Assembly: GCA_963922205.1 (NCBI GenBank)
Contig: CAWUHX010000067.1
Location: 1 to 64,000, forward strand
Source of the DNA: Romanomermis culicivorax
Lineage: Eukaryota; Nematoda; Enoplea; Mermithida; Mermithidae
Direction of reading: 5' to 3'
Length of the DNA stretch: 64,000 bases
Shown: piece by piece, positions 23,401-36,000 of the stretch
Numbering within the stretch: position 1 is the first letter of the stretch
Layout: the number at the start of each line of letters is the position of its first letter
Made by a program: the position numbers and the translations under genes
The notes under the pieces: generated by a model
What the model saw: the letters and a program-made list of their open reading frames with translations, nothing else
What the model was told of the DNA's origin: nothing
Databases searched by the model: none

Positions 23401-26400
23401 CTGGTTCATAGTCTTCTTCATGATCGCTTAGCGACGCGACGGTCATTTTCGATTCTTCGAGTTTGAATTTAACCTCAGCGATGAGCTGGTTAGGTTGTAG
23501 ATGAATACCGTTCGCACTATTATTGACGAATAATAGTGGACATTTGCCTTCGGTTATGTTGATTATCGCAAGTTCGATCGGATATTCGCAGTTTTCTTTT
23601 CCGAAGTTCACGGGTTGAACTATGACGCTTTTGAAGCTTTCGTTTGTGAAAGGGAAGACTTTCCCGTTTACCCAAGTTTGACAATTCGGTTCTACGTAGC
23701 ATGACGAGATATTCAAAATCGGTAGCGATCTGTCGATTTTCACGATTTGCGTTTGACTATGTCCCGTAGAAGTATTTGAAAATACTTCGTCATAGGGCGC
23801 TTTTTCGATCGGTTTCAAAACTAGGTTTAGTTCTTGCTGAACGTCTCCGATTCTGATGAAATTTTCGCGAAAGTTTATTACGGCTCGAACGCTCGGATGC
23901 ACTAGGAAATCGGTTCCTAGGAGGCATTGCTCTCCTGTAGTAGGCAGTATCCAGCATCGTACTAGATGCGTTCCGAAAGATGAACTGATTTTGAAGATTA
24001 TCGGACCTCTGGCATCGACGATAGCACCATCGGCTACTTTTATCTGCGCGGATGTTTCTAACGTATCATAGTCAATCCCCAAAGAGCGTTGAGCTAGACA
24101 TGAGGAAATGACTGAACACTGAGCACCGGTATCGATTAACGCTTTCGTTTTGGTTTTTCCGATTTCGGCATCGATATGAAAAGCACGAGTAGGAGCGTAC
24201 AAGCTCAGCAGTTTGATATCTTTTTGCGAACATTCTTCGATTCGACACACGCTAGATCTCGCGATCCACGGTTCAGTAGGTTTTTCGATTGTGAAATCAG
24301 TGATTCCAGGAGCGACGAAGAAGTTTGTAGCTTTAGAAGCTTCTGTCGGTTCGAGCATGTTAGCTGTACTAGTCGTCGGTTTCATCAGAACGAAAGGTTT
24401 AGGTGAGTTTGACACCGTTTTGGTTTCTGATGACAAAACTTGTTGCGAAGATTTCGGAGAAGTTAGCTGAGTCTGTATAGACTGTGAGTTATTCATCGGA
24501 TAGTAGTAGTGCTTCTCGATTATCTTTTCTTGTCGGGATTCGGAATCGCAGAGAGAAATGTTTGCAACATCTCTCTGGTAGTTTCGATTATCGCGATTGA
24601 AGAATCGGTTATTTCGGTCAAAATTTTGATTCTGATTGAGCGTGTAGTTACGCGTATTTTGTTGAAAACGAGGACGCCAATTATGGTTTTGCCATTGATG
24701 ATTCGGTTGCTGTTGCCGAGGCTGAGAAGCCTGTGGTTTCAACTGATAGCATTCGGAGCTGTCGTGCTTACACTGACCATGATAGGTGCAATATTTTACC
24801 GGTCGTTCACGTGACTGATTTCGTTGGAAATTTCGATTCTGAGAGAAATCCCGTATAGGAATGTTTTCTCTATTCCGAAAGTTCGGACTCGTCCCGCGAT
24901 CGAATCGCGATCTTCGATTTTCGAAATTGTTAGCGTTTTGCGAATTTTCTCGGATTCCGAACTTTTCTAGGACTCGTTTTATGCTTTCTTCCAATTCTTT
25001 CGTTTTCGTTAGAGTCGAATTTTCTTGAAATCTCACGCTGTTTCGCTGTCTAGAGTCGTCTCTGTTTCGGGATTGAGAGTTATCTCTGAATCGAGGTTTC
25101 GAATCATCTCTGAAGCGCGATTGAGCTGGTTGCTCTTCCGACGGATTTTCGAGTGTATTAACCAGTATAGGTTGTTCTACTCTGACAGTCGACTGTTTAT
25201 TCGCTCGCTGGATTTTCTGAACTTTTGCGACGGCTATAGCTAAGTCGGTGATCGTTTCTAGAGTACTCGCGTCAATCGAGACTCTGTAAATTTCCGGCAT
25301 TTTCCAAAGAAAAGTTGTGATAACTTTTCTATGGCGATACTGAGCGCTTCTGTCATAGTACAGTAGATGTACGTAGGTACTGATTCGATTTAAGAAAGCT
25401 GACGGATCTTCGGTTTCAAAAGGAGCGATAGACTGGAGCTCGCATTGGAGCGTATCTTGGTCGCAATTCGGTGCGTTCATACACATCAGAATCTGTTTCG
25501 CTTCATCGTAGGATCGGACATCTCGTATGGTGTTCAGGGCACCATCGCAAGTCAAGCGACGCAACGTGTGAAGTTTCACATACTCAGACGCATCAAGACC
25601 GAACTCGTTTTCGAGTGCAATGAAGAATTTCAAAACTTGCTGATTTCGGGTCGAATTATCTAGTTTTTGCGGCGCTATCTTTTTACAGATAGTTTTAATT
25701 CTCGTTTCGTCATCGGCGAAAGATCTATGCACCTGAGAAGGTGGGATAGACGGAAAATTTATCTGAGAGTTTAGCGCGTTTAGCGCGTTAGAGCGATCAA
25801 ACGTTTGAGTCGGGATGATCAGATCATCATCATCGTCGATTATACTACGAAAACTAAGTTGACTTTTTCGATCACTAGTGACGTTTTTCGGTTTTGTCGA
25901 TTTCAGAGACTGAGCGTAAGAGCTCGTAGGTCTCGCGATATTTTCGATTTCGGGAAGATTCGGTTTCGATAGCTCTTCTTTCTGAGCTCGCATAGCTTCG
26001 ATTTCGGTTTTAAACTCATCGAGAAGTTTTCGCTGTTGAGTCGCGATAGTTACGATTTCGCTTAACGCGTTAGTAGCGTCGCCACGAAAATTTATCATTT
26101 CTGCATCGCATTTTTGCATTACGTCGATATACGCGTCATTATCGAAGATTTTTCGAGGATCGGTATCCTTCGGTTTCGGTTTTAGAAAGTTGAATTTTCG
26201 GTTTTCGACGATTTTTGGAGATAGAGATCGCGAGGTTTTTCGCGTTTTTAGCGGAGCGGACGTTTCCGGTAGATCGAAATTACGCTTATCTGCTTCGTAG
26301 AGAAGCGGTAGATTCGCGTTTTCGCAGTCGAAATTTTCGATTTCTCGATCGTCGGGATTCGCTAGTTTCTTATAGAAACCTTTTTCGTAACCGAGCGCAG

Positions 26401-26428
26401 TAGAGCGACGCGTGCGGTTTTCTTCCAT
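20453..26428 (-). CDS. gag-pol: Gag-Pol polyprotein (protease, RT, RNase H, integrase)
   Basis: One open frame of 1991 residues. Gag takes about 1-620, with a conserved-looking helical part at 240-410 and a basic Arg/Asn-rich tail carrying a zinc-knuckle-like C547-x2-H-x2-C-x-H-x4-C. Aspartic protease: IDTGA at 765-769 with LLGTDF at 836-841. Reverse transcriptase about 1070-1290: LPFGLKNAP and YIDD at 1233-1236. RNase H: TDAS (D1385), TERE (near 1424) and RTDH (D1451). Integrase: HHCC finger (H1633, H1640, C1670, C1673) and catalytic D1701, D1760, E1796 with 35 residues between the last two. A GPY/F-type module (GPF at 1932-1934) follows; no chromodomain was seen. All catalytic residues are intact. 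Gag and Pol in one frame without a shift is as in Cer1-like elements. The start ATG lies 55 nt inside the primer binding site. Confidence 0.95.
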   Translation of the reverse strand: MEENRTRRSTALGYEKGFYKKLANPDDREIENFDCENANLPLLYEADKRNFDLPETSAPLKTRKTSRSLSPKIVENRKFNFLKPKPKDTDPRKIFDNDAYIDVMQKCDAEMINFRGDATNALSEIVTIATQQRKLLDEFKTEIEAMRAQKEELSKPNLPEIENIARPTSSYAQSLKSTKPKNVTSDRKSQLSFRSIIDDDDDLIIPTQTFDRSNALNALNSQINFPSIPPSQVHRSFADDETRIKTICKKIAPQKLDNSTRNQQVLKFFIALENEFGLDASEYVKLHTLRRLTCDGALNTIRDVRSYDEAKQILMCMNAPNCDQDTLQCELQSIAPFETEDPSAFLNRISTYVHLLYYDRSAQYRHRKVITTFLWKMPEIYRVSIDASTLETITDLAIAVAKVQKIQRANKQSTVRVEQPILVNTLENPSEEQPAQSRFRDDSKPRFRDNSQSRNRDDSRQRNSVRFQENSTLTKTKELEESIKRVLEKFGIRENSQNANNFENRRSRFDRGTSPNFRNRENIPIRDFSQNRNFQRNQSRERPVKYCTYHGQCKHDSSECYQLKPQASQPRQQQPNHQWQNHNWRPRFQQNTRNYTLNQNQNFDRNNRFFNRDNRNYQRDVANISLCDSESRQEKIIEKHYYYPMNNSQSIQTQLTSPKSSQQVLSSETKTVSNSPKPFVLMKPTTSTANMLEPTEASKATNFFVAPGITDFTIEKPTEPWIARSSVCRIEECSQKDIKLLSLYAPTRAFHIDAEIGKTKTKALIDTGAQCSVISSCLAQRSLGIDYDTLETSAQIKVADGAIVDARGPIIFKISSSFGTHLVRCWILPTTGEQCLLGTDFLVHPSVRAVINFRENFIRIGDVQQELNLVLKPIEKAPYDEVFSNTSTGHSQTQIVKIDRSLPILNISSCYVEPNCQTWVNGKVFPFTNESFKSVIVQPVNFGKENCEYPIELAIINITEGKCPLLFVNNSANGIHLQPNQLIAEVKFKLEESKMTVASLSDHEEDYEPATLVKDQSTMSEEEKLQLALEKMTEKSNIDDEDRKIAIEVFKQYRDVFSLPGDQPTLTHELTVSIDTGDAKPVAKHYYRAPIEQRPMVRQKIQEMLEKGLIEPSRSPWAAPMFLVTKKDGSWRPVVDYRGINEVTPSDKFPIPRIDDYLDALGNARFFSTLDLKAGYWQIPLDIASRDKTTFVSQEGLFRFKVLPFGLKNAPAEFQRLMERILHPYIWKICLVYIDDIIVFSQTYNDHLAHIQLIFDALRDANLTLRPDKCDFVPKQVKFLGHLLSENVISPDPEKVSAIVNYEMPKTVKDLQSFLGLVQWCRRFIPNLATLSRPLYQLLRKNAKYEISEEHRTAFNEIKTSLTSTPFLRYPVYNDEKSKFIIQTDASTTAIGAILYQENENDQWVIAYNSRVLSDVETRYSTTERECLAIVEAFRWYRHYVYGQKVTVRTDHKPLQWIKEEKHRNSRLQNFAIKLQDYDYRVEYVKGKENACADFLSRNEPRAKVKSKTSEEVTNEIFRPTFREGKKTVAAAITRSMTKKEERNKVPKFEEDFQQPEKRLVTIESLEEIREAQRKDPYIAKLIKVLEQNQISTISSAFHTENEIVYRTSKQANTASAIVVPTTLIESVLYQFHGAKILSHQGHRRTTAMIRQHFWWPKMEESIIKWIKTCKTCQQTTSQLPKPPPLMPIQPKYPFEIVATDIVNISPLGEKRSYVIVFQDYFTKWVSAHLIPDQKAATIVESFVNNVVLVHGSPKHLLSDQGSGFTSNLMKDIAKLLKVQKINTTAYHPQCNGMVERFNQTLISQLKKFTAEDPDNWERYLPFATFAYNAVPHTATHFSPFRLLRGYEPRIAIDFDCAKSLTLPLNYDAYQYIFMQAQLTLYNEVSDNLKNASESHKRYFDKKTKDQKYDLNDLILLLNNKKATKIDKDYIGPFVVVENSEISKNVITIDSLDCPGQSQKVSLSRVKPYMPRTASAILETEDNGPPKICKH

Positions 26429-26482
26429 TTTTCGGATTTTCGATTTTTCGCAAATTTCGGCGTTTCCTCAACCTTTAAACGA

Positions 26483-26498
26483 GCTGGTACGGTCACCA
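26483..26498 (-). promoter_or_regulatory. Primer binding site
   Basis: On the coding strand TGGTGACCGTACCAGC lies 5 nt inside the 5' LTR. It begins TGG, complementary to the CCA end of a tRNA, as expected for minus-strand priming. The tRNA species was not assigned. Confidence 0.7.
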
Positions 26499-26503
26499 AA
26501 TTA

Positions 26504-27089
26504 TGTCGTGCGTGAGAAAATAGAAGCGTAGACGACGGAACGCAGATGAGAAATTAGCTGTGTAGCTCGACGATTTATCGCGCGTTTTAGAGAGACGTAC
26601 GGAACGTAGAGGAGCGTGCGGAACGCTGTAGACGAAACACTCGGAGTGTTTTACGGAATTAACGCAACGATAGTCGAACGCAGGAGATTGACGGGCTCGT
26701 AGAGAGCGCTGTGTCAATTTTATCCAGGGATCTTCGCTCAGGTCGTCAAAGGTTTTCGGATGCCGAAACTCGCGCCGTATTTTCTTATTCGCTTAGGAGC
26801 CACACCCGCTCACTCAAACTATTTTCCAAATAGTTTGACTCAACTTAGAACAGACTTTTCACACAATTTACTAATGTACAAAGCCGCTACACACTTTTCA
26901 GACAAACACCAGAAAACACAACCTTTCGGCTACAGTACAACGCAAACTAATGAAAGAACACTTTCATAATTTCTTCACATTGTAGCCACGCCTCTTCGGT
27001 GGTCTCGTCACGATCTTTCCAAATCAAACTTGCCGATCTTTTTCGCAAACGACACGAGCTTTACAAATACGACAAATTGCTCCACAACA
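26504..27089 (-). repeat. 5' LTR (right copy)
   Basis: 586 bp, same sequence as 14841-15426. It should hold the element's promoter; in its present place it lies with its promoter pointing away from the adjacent host gene. Confidence 0.95.
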
Positions 27090-27093
27090 CATT
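27090..27093. repeat. Target-site duplication, right copy
   Basis: CATT directly after the right LTR, matching 14837-14840. Confidence 0.85.
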
Positions 27094-27130
27094 CAACGAG
27101 CGGCCATTAACAAATTCATACTCGCAGGAA

Positions 27131-30100
27131 ATGGCGTCGATAATCGGCAAAAAAGTGGACGACCCCGGCAGCCCGAAGTTTGCGAAGCAATTCAAGAAAA
27201 AACTTATCAAAAAGGCCAAATCGTCGCCGACGCCGATGACCGGCGCCATATCCGCAATCTCACAAAACAATACAACGGTCAGTGTCCCGACGCAACGTGC
27301 TAGCGATAGCAGCCGTCTAGGCGCCGATTCGCAAGCATCGGTAATGGGCGGCGGCGGTGGCGTTTCGTTCTTCTCATTATTGGTCGGTCCTAGAAAACAA
27401 ATGAATGACGTTAAACGAGATTCAAAAATCACCGGTACGGCGGTAGTCAAGGCCGTTGAAGAGGGTAATCGGGCACGAGCCAAAATGAAAAGGCTTTGTA
27501 AAATCGGTTGCTACTTATTTGCCGTTTTTGTGGCGCTATCATTAATCGGATTAGTTGTTCTTTTGATCGTACTAAGACGTGCAGCGTCGACGGTAAGTTT
27601 TCGAAACACTGTATTTAAATTTTTCGAACAAGCGGGTATAACCACTGTGCTTGGTGTCCACGGTCCACCCATCGTAATACGTTTTTCTCAGCATTTTTCA
27701 AGTCATCTACGATAAGTTTAGGGATTCAAAATTCTATTTTAATTCTCGGACTTCTGGGTGTCGAAACTGTTAGAATGATCCCGCGTTTATGTATAGTCTA
27801 TTCACTTTGAAATGACAGGTGCAGTTACACAATAAAACAGCAGGCAAAATTTGACACCCAATTTTCATGAAGTGAAAAAAACTATTACTGTATGAAAATA
27901 TGAATTTCTTCATGACAAAGGTCCAAATAATAGAATGAACAACGAATACTTTTCTTGTCATGATTCAGAAAGCGTCGACAACCAAGTACATTTGACTGGA
28001 CTGCTAGAGAAAATTTTCCGTCGGTGTTTATCGCTTATAGACGAGAAAAAATTTTTCTCATTGATAACAGTAATACGCTTAATATTTTTTCTAATTGAAC
28101 TTGCTTCCATTCGTTCGCTGCATATGCCACTTTAGGATAGACTATACATGAGGCGAAAATGTTGATTTTTCGGCGCTGTAGCCGTTTCCGTCTGTAAATC
28201 AACATCGGCGACTTCAATACGTGAATGTTTTCAAGCAGTGTCATAGTCTGTTTTTCTTGAAAAGCTTCTGAATAGAGTGAAAAGCAAGTACTATTTCATA
28301 TTTTTCTGACTTTCTGCTGTCACATAGGACTACAACTTTGTGAACATACTCAACTGACCTCAACAATTTTTTGAGTGAAAAATTATACGGTAAAACCGTT
28401 GTACGGTAAAACAATAGTAATTTGCGTAATCTTTTTACTTTAAAGCGTTATGGAAAAAAAACAGAAATATATTTTCCGTCCGAAATTTTGAAATTACTAG
28501 AATTGAGCCTTTAACTTCCATCAGCGGAGCGCTTATAATTTATTATTGTAATTTTCAGGCTATTTTCGAAGAAGAAGGTGACGAAGCGGAAGTGAGTTCT
28601 CAGAGAAATCCAAATTTTACGCAAATTTTAATGATCAACAATATTTCAGGTGAACGTGAATTTGACTGACGGATTATTGAAAAATAAAACGAAAGTAGAT
28701 GTAGTAAGTCATGGTTGTGTTCGATATATGAATGCCGTAAAGAAAAACACTGGTGGTTGGAACGATCATGGCGTAGTAAAAATTTCATCACTCTCGCTCC
28801 TTGGCGCGTTAAAGATTTTTTAAATATTGACGTCTGAATCATTGAAACTAATGGCGCACTTGGAATTTTCCAGCAATTTTTCCGGAATACAATTGTAATG
28901 GGCTAAAATTAAAATAAATAATAGACTTTCCAATCGAATCTCCAATAAAAATTTCATCTTTTTCCAAAATTTTGAAAAGCTACGAAACGTTCAGGAAGTT
29001 TCCCCATAGGGTAGTTGACATAAAATAGAATATAAGGTCGTTGATATTCCTTATATTATATTGATCTTACCCTCTTCCTTATTATGTATAAGGTATAATT
29101 AAGTCAAACTGATCAGCTACAGTCCGTCGAGTAGATAGTTCGGCATACATAAGATATAAAGCATAAAGCAGCAGAAAAAGGTCTTCCCATACCATATGGA
29201 AACATAATGCAGCGTTGTCTTTGACAAGATCAAGAGTGATCTGATATCGTATTCGTAGTGCACTGGATAACTGACACTCTAGTAGTAAGTCTGGTATCTT
29301 ATACCATGTGATACAATAGTTGATTGAATGCAAGCCTGTGTTTTACTTTTCGGTCACTACTGACAGTCATCAGTCAGGAAAAGTTTGATGTTAGTGATTT
29401 TTGGTCAAGTCTGACTGTATCATATGAAGCACTCTATATAGCATATGATAAGGTATGTCATATAGTGTAATAGCGAAACGGTATAATCCATAGTTATGGT
29501 ATCATATAAGGCATGAGATGAAAGTAAACTTGGATAAGGTAGGACGTAATGTCCACAAATAATTAACCATAAGAATTAGGATATCTTATAAATTGTGACA
29601 TATCCATGAATACTTTTGTGAATACGTTTAGTTACTTAAATTTCTTGAATTTCGTTTATTGCATATCGTCCATTCAGCTTTCGTTTAATAGAAATTACAA
29701 CTGATTTCGCCTCCCCGTGATCAAAAATTTTACGAAGTTCCAGTTAATGGCATTCGACCAATAGGCGGACTAATTAATTTGACGTTGAGAACGCACACGT
29801 CTCTTAGAAAAAGCGACTTTATACTCAAATTGACCATCAAGAGTAATAACAATAGTTTCCATTTATACGGCCCCGACGATGGAATATCGTTATTGACGAA
29901 AAAGAAACCGATAAAATCATTGTTTGATAGAGACGGCGAAAATTTTAACATCGTCTTTCGATTCTACGAAAATCATGTATCTGTGAGTGCAATTTTTGTC
30001 GATATATTTTTATGTCCCAAGAAGTGAGAGTCTATTAAAGAGAAATCCGGTATATTTGACAAAAATTCGGTTACAAAATTGATAACTGAGTGTTTTCCTG

Positions 30101-31144
30101 GCCTTATTGAATTCTCTCTGTTGAAGCACTTTTTCTATATCGCAATTGCAGCCAAAAGAAAATTTTCATCAATCTCGCCAGAGATCCACACCGAAAATTT
30201 TCCAGGTGAGAGGATCAGAAGAGAAAATTAAGGGAAAATTTAAAGGGGGATAAAATGTCTTAAAATAGGCCAATATTGATTTTAAAAAATGTTTTATGCT
30301 AATTTTGTTCAGTTTCAAAACGTTTATTAAAGGTGAATGAGCAGTTCTGTCTATTTTCAAAAGTTCTGGCAGGGTTGTTTGCGGTTCCAGTTGGGGGTTT
30401 ACATTGCCCTCCCCTATGTGCATCAATGATTAACGTTGTGCTACTTTGTGGAAGAAATAAAGTCAGAATCTTGAAGCGAAAACACTCAATGATAGGAAAA
30501 GCCGTATACTCATCTCGCTACGCTATTTTGTCAGTAAGAAAATCTAAACGGAGATAGACTGAAAAACTCGACAATTAATGAATTGGGGCTTTAGAAATTT
30601 CGGAGGAAATAAGTTTCGTAATTGTGTTTTTATTATGTTGAATTCTGATCAATGATCTGCCTTCAAAATGACATTTCAGTTCGTAAAAGTTTGAGTCTCA
30701 AGTGCATTTTGAACGAGCGACATTCTGTTAGAACAGAATTGTATCAAACCTACTGAGTAGTGTCAAATTGTTCGATTCATCTCGAGAAAAAACGTACGTG
30801 ACGAATATTATTGTCAGGAAGTTTCTGCCCGTCTTGAATACTCTGATATAAGTTACTACTGTAGATACTGCATGAATGTCGTCTTATCCAAAAGTGGAAA
30901 TAAAAAAGTTCGTGGCCTCGTTTTTTTTGTCAAGTATCTGGTTCATTTTTTATTGAGTAATTAATCGCTACTTTTCGTCAATAGTTAGATCGTCAGCAAT
31001 AAAACTCACCTCATAAATCGTCAATACCTCGAGGGAACATCTCAGAAGCTGCGAGCTATTCATCTGGAGGGAGACGTTAAAAATATTTCAAACATCAAAG
31101 CGAATAAAATCAGCGAAGCCGAAGACCTAGATCGATGCCAGTGA
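27131..31144 (+). CDS. Type II membrane protein with divergent galectin-like ectodomain (5 exons)
   Basis: Exons 27131-27592, 28559-28591, 28650-28703, 29692-29982 and 30989-31144 all begin and end in phase 0, with GTAAGT/GTGAGT donors and TTTCAG or similar acceptors; the product has 331 residues. Residues 1-126 are cytosolic, basic, with a five-Gly run. A single helix at about 127-148 is followed by RR. After two tiny spacer exons, exon 4 (EVPVNGIRPIGG, then alternating hydrophobic strands) and exon 5 (LEGTSQKLRAIHLEGDV) fit the strand pattern of galectins, ending in the GDV-type strand. The HFNPR and Trp sugar-binding residues of true galectins are not evident, so sugar binding is doubtful. 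N-glycosylation sequons (NLT, NKT, NIS) lie on the outer side. A CGCAG just before GAAATG could be a splice-leader acceptor. The LTR element has split this gene from its old upstream DNA. Confidence 0.7.
27593..28558 (+). other. Intron 1 of the galectin-like gene
   Basis: Carries one divergent TATAGTCTG-family element near 28242-28455; otherwise AT-rich with nothing recognised. Confidence 0.5.
28704..29691 (+). other. Intron 3 of the galectin-like gene
   Basis: Bounded by GTAAGT and TTTAATAG. The part 29.05-29.53 kb is rich in TATA- and CATA-containing words such as ATAAGGTAT and may be a decayed repeat. No coding potential seen. Confidence 0.45.
29983..30988 (+). other. Intron 4 of the galectin-like gene
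   Basis: Begins GTGAGT and ends GTTAG. Contains short unrecognised frames on both strands that lack family resemblance; treated as noncoding. Confidence 0.45.
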
Positions 31145-33003
31145 AATTTCCTTACTAGAAACTAAAGGTGGATAGATGAACTATTATTGTATGTCACTTC
31201 AATAAAATTCATTTTACCCTGAGTTATATGTAATATTGTACCAATAAATCAAGAAGTTAGCAGTAGCTTATTCATCGGTACGATACGCTAGCGGTCAGTA
31301 ATCATTCTGAGACTATAGCCTTAGTCAAGTTTGAAGCAGTTAACCCAGCGTACTCATAGAGCAATATTCATTAGCGGTAGTTATTTTGATTCTTCTTGGC
31401 TGCAATCTTTTTAGCAGTGGCTAAGATGTTAATCAGATTTAAATTATAGCCCATGGTCGGAATGACAACATCACGTCTGAGACGGATCAGCGGTTATCCA
31501 GTACTTGAGAGTGAAGCACTCTCAAGAAGGATATGTTTAACGAGAAACATGAATATTCAACTTGAAATGTTGATGTATTCTCGTATAACCACAAACCTTG
31601 CAGAAGTACGTTGCAATTAACCACCAGCTAAGAAGGATAGACATCAAAATGACTAGTTTATGAAACGCGTAATATACTCTATTTTGAAATGGTCGATGCA
31701 TAGGGTGAAGTTTCGACAAACGCAGCCCTACTATAGAATGTTTTTTTAAATAAAATGCTCGCAAAGTGAAAATTGACAAAAATTAGTATTATCGTTGAAA
31801 TTGCTTACACAAACTTTTGACTATGAAATTTTTCACTCAAAAAATAGCTGAACGTGAGTTGAGTATGCCACCAGGACTTCGGCGCAATGTGACAAATGAT
31901 TCAGCTGAAAATCTTAAAAGTCTGAAATATAGTACTGCTTTCCACTCTCATTAATGTAAACATTTGAAGAAAAAAGACTATAGTGATCCGGAAATCATTT
32001 TCAATAATCTTGAAATGATTGAAAAGAGTGACCATCAAGTACCCTGTATCGAATTGTGAATAAAGATTTAGCTACGACTTGGCTGCATCAATCGTTTCAA
32101 AATGAAAGGTGTACAGTGTTAGCCAATAGTATGTCACAGGAAAAATATCACCTTAGAGTCGGAAAGATGATTTTCTTTGACTTTTAAAAGTTTAAAATTT
32201 TCAAGCTATAAAAAGTATTCCCAGACTTAACCTTTTGAATTCTGATGGAAAAGAGTACAGGTTATTCACAAGTAAAAACCCTTTCTGTTACGAAAGTCGT
32301 AGAATTGAAGAATCTTCTGTGGGATACTCCACGGCAAACAATGTCGATAGTTGTGACTCTAACAAGTTCAATTTCATCGCACAACGACTGCCCATAACTA
32401 AAAAATAGTCATAGTTCTCATTAAAAGTGTAAAACATGAGAGCGATAATGGCGGGATAACGGAACTAATGAACTATGGATCACTAGCTTTTTGATACAGT
32501 CGATATTTTCATAACCATTTTTGAATACTCTAGCACCAAACTTAACTAAGTAAGTAATTGAGTATAAGTTTACGTTTTAAAAAATTCGAAGACCCGCTGA
32601 ATTCACCACAGGTGAAGGTTGCAACAACATCAATAGTTCAATTGTTTGTTCGTCCAGTGCTTTAGTAGTGCCATCAATGGCCCAGTACTGATTTAGTCGT
32701 ACCTTCTAGTGCCTAAAACATTTTTTCTCTTGTACGACTACTAAATTGGTCTTTTTTATAGTAGTTGTGCAGTCGTTTCTCAGGTCCATTTAATTCGTGC
32801 TTCTAACGGGTTCAACAGTTCAGCGATCGCTTCTTGTGGTTCAGTAGTAGCTCATCAGACCCGTCTTTGATGATAAATTGACATGCAAGGCGTAATATGT
32901 TCTAATCAACCATTTTGAGAAGGAAAAATATGCTCCAGTCAACCTGATTTTCATCTTGTCGCTTGGAAATAGTGGTTCCTGAATATAGAATAGTTTAAAT
33001 TTT
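31145..33003. other. Convergent intergenic region
   Basis: Lies between the 3' end of the galectin-like gene (plus) and the 3' end of acyltransferase B (minus). It contains one TATAGTCTG-family element (31731-31983). AATAAA-like signals occur close to both stop codons. No gene seen. Confidence 0.45.
31731..31983. mobile_element. TATAGTCTG-family MITE copy
   Basis: Ends CTATAGAATGTTTTTTT and GAAAAAAGACTATAG are inverted, the interior is AT-rich, and the length is about 250 bp like its relatives at 35807-36057 and 39573-39805. Confidence 0.55.
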
Positions 33004-36000
33004 TTATTCAATATTCAAACGTGTGTCATCAGAAAGTCCAAAGCTGGCTTTATGTTCATCAAATAACAAGGTCAATTTTTCTGAATAAAGTTCATGTAAA
33101 TCATTGATTTCTTGATCATTGGGTTCAGATTTTTTAACGACCGTGATTGGACTGCCGACTAAATAAAGAAAACTACAATCCATCGAAACCAGCGCGATTT
33201 AAAAAATAAGAACTCACCTACGACTCGCACTGGTCGTTGTAAAGGCATGCATAAAAAGGGTAAGAAACGCCAGCGACCGTAAAATATTGCCGGCGATACG
33301 CCCATCCTTTCTCGGACATAATCCTGAAAGTTGCAAGATGTTCATTCTTATAGGCCTGCGAAGGTTGTTGAGTGCAGGAAAATCATAGATGCACATAGGA
33401 TGGTAGGGAACTAAACCTCGGTACCAGAGATCCCGGATACTCCCGTCTGGCCTAGAAAAATCGTCAAATACCTTATCTGAACTTTTTCGAGAAAAAATTC
33501 TTGATGAGTTCCGGATACTACACATCATATTAGTGTTTATGGAGCTTTGTTTTTGTTTTTTGCTCATGAAAAGTCAAAAGACCCCCTGCTGGAAAATTCT
33601 CGCGTGGCTGAGGATTGTCCATGAATTTTTCTAAAAATGAGAGAAGCAATAAATTGTTCGTGTATTTACAGTCCATTTTATCTTAAAATGAGACTCGGAA
33701 TCTAAAAATGCTTTCACAGGTAAAAAGCTTGTTTTGCAAGTGGAACACTTTTTTCTCAAGTTGAGGCCTATTTACTTTTCTTGCCTACAATATATTTCTT
33801 CGTACTAAGTCTCATTTAAAATGAATGGTGATTAGTACGAGCTTTTGGTCGATTTTCAGTAGTCTGAAGAACCTATACTCCGATTATTTTTAAATTATGA
33901 AGAAGTCGTAGAACACACAGCGCATATTTTCATATGAGGCTCGGAAGGTACAGAAATGCTTTTGCATATGAAAAACCCGTAGATATTTTTTCTCTTAAAT
34001 TATTGGCCTATCTGGAACAGTCAATTTGCGAATTAAAAAACGGACTACGGAGATTAGGAAATCAATTCCGCAAGACATGATTATTGAAAACGATGACCTT
34101 TAAAGAAGTACCAACGGCTATTCTTGAACTTTCAGCATCAATTTTTTTCTAATGAAAAGATGTATATTGAGTGCATATATCAGGTGACATGGCTCCTTGA
34201 GAAAAGCTCCTTAATAGTCACAATCTTCTGTCATTAAATTTATGCAATCTTTTCTCATCAAATTTATGATCAATTTCCACTACAAGAACTACAAGCGCAT
34301 ATTGGCGATCTTAGGTTTGAGTTCTTACAAAACCTGATTTTTTCGACTTCGAACTGACACTTAAAATTTACATAATCTGTTTATACCGTTACATGGAGAA
34401 AGGATACAACCTTGGACACCAATTGATTGATATGTCACGGGCCGAAGTATCGAAAAACAGTATCTAAAATACAGTGCCATGTTTTGACGATGGTTGTGCG
34501 AAAGTTTTTAGGAACTGGTCAAAAAACTGTTTACTGTTGATATATGATGACTAGTCGTACCTGGAAGATCCTCAATTTTGAACCGGGTGGATTATTCACT
34601 TGATTATATAGATCAGGTTCACCGAATGATATCACGGGAACCAGGCATGCCCTGAAAATAGATAAATATTGTCATAGAAGGTTTTGTAAATCAGTCTCAA
34701 CAATGAAAGCATTGTTCAATCGTTCAAATTATACAGCTCACCGAATGAAAGTTTTGATCTGATATATGTCTCTTTTTGGAAATTCCGAAATACAACGTGC
34801 TAGTGCATTCGGTGGCCAACAGCACACTGGATCATACGTTTTTGTCTGTTTTTCTTGAAACGCTTGAGTGGAAATCAAGTACTATTTCATATTTTCACGA
34901 TTCCGGCTAAATAATATGTCACGTTGGACTAAAAATTCGTGATCGCAGCAAACGTCTCAAAATTTTTCGAATGGAAGGTCTTACTGTAAAAACTTTGTGT
35001 AAAAGATTTTGATGACAGTACTCATTTTTGTAATTTCTCAATTTGTAAGCATTTCATGAAAAAGCTAACGTAGGCTTTCTTCCTGTGAATTTTACTTACA
35101 AAAATATTCGCATAAATAGATGAGTAATAGAAACATCGCATACTTATTTATGATTCAGGAACCTGAAAGATAAAAACGTACGGAAAAATGCTGATAGTAA
35201 AACGTTATGTGATTTAGAGATTAGTCTATGATTCTCGTAAACGGGGTGTGGTTTTGAAGTCTGCGAGATACGATGTACTCAAAATTGCCAAGTTTGAAAT
35301 TCAGTCCTGCAGGTCAACTTTTTTCTTATTTTTAAACTCGACATTTCACAAGCTTACCCATTCTTCAAAGCAAGTTTGATGAATCCTTTTCTATCCTTGA
35401 GCACTAGGTCGTAGCAACCCGGTCTTGCGTTTAGGGCTTCTCTGGCGCCACCAACGACTATGGTGGCGATATAACCACCTTTTCTGTTTTGCAACAAATG
35501 ATTTATACTATCTGCAGAAACGTCAATGGCACCTAAAAATTTTATATTTTCGTGTTTGTACGGTTCCGTCGTATTTATTCACATAACTCTTCAACGAGTG
35601 ACTCCAAGAGAATGAAAAACTAGTGAAATGATGAATTTGTAAGTATTTTCACAAGAATTTCATCAATATAAATATCTTGAAAACGATGAATATTGAAAAA
35701 ATGGCTTACGAAAAATGTGAGCAAGCAAAATTTGGAGACTCCTACTTCGGCCAAAACTGGAGATAGACCATTTTAAATTATGGTTCTGGATATTTCTGAA
35801 GCAGATCTATAGTCTGTTTTTTATAGAATGCTTCCAAATAGAAAACTGACACAAATCAGTATCGTCGTCAAAATCGCGTACATAGAGCTCTTACTGTAAA
35901 TTTTTTCACTCGAAAAATTGTTAAAGGTTGGTTCAGTATGCTCGCAAATTTCCATTACTCTATTATATACTGTTTATCGGAAAATCGTAAAAATCTGAAA

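Larger units (their letters stand above)
14841..27089 (-). mobile_element. Complete Ty3/gypsy LTR retrotransposon with extra exonuclease gene
   Basis: 12,249 bp. The element reads right to left: 5' LTR (27089-26504), primer binding site, gag-pol, a 0.5-kb gap, a two-exon second gene, a 3' untranslated stretch (15440-15768), polypurine tract and 3' LTR (15426-14841). The LTRs begin TG and end CA and look identical over 586 bp by eye, and the flanking CATT duplication is intact; both signs indicate a recent insertion. All coding frames are open. The gene order RT-RNase H-integrase places it with Ty3/gypsy rather than Ty1/copia, and the single Gag-Pol frame recalls nematode Cer1. No env-like membrane protein is present; the env position is taken by the exonuclease gene. 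Confidence 0.95.

Noticed and set aside
27061-27483. 140-codon minus-strand frame over the galectin-like exon 1
   Set aside because: Opposite-strand shadow of a real exon; Pro/Gly runs mirror the five-Gly run.
33214-33567. 117-codon minus-strand frame
   Set aside because: Overlaps exon 4 of acyltransferase B in a different phase; the exon itself explains the conservation.
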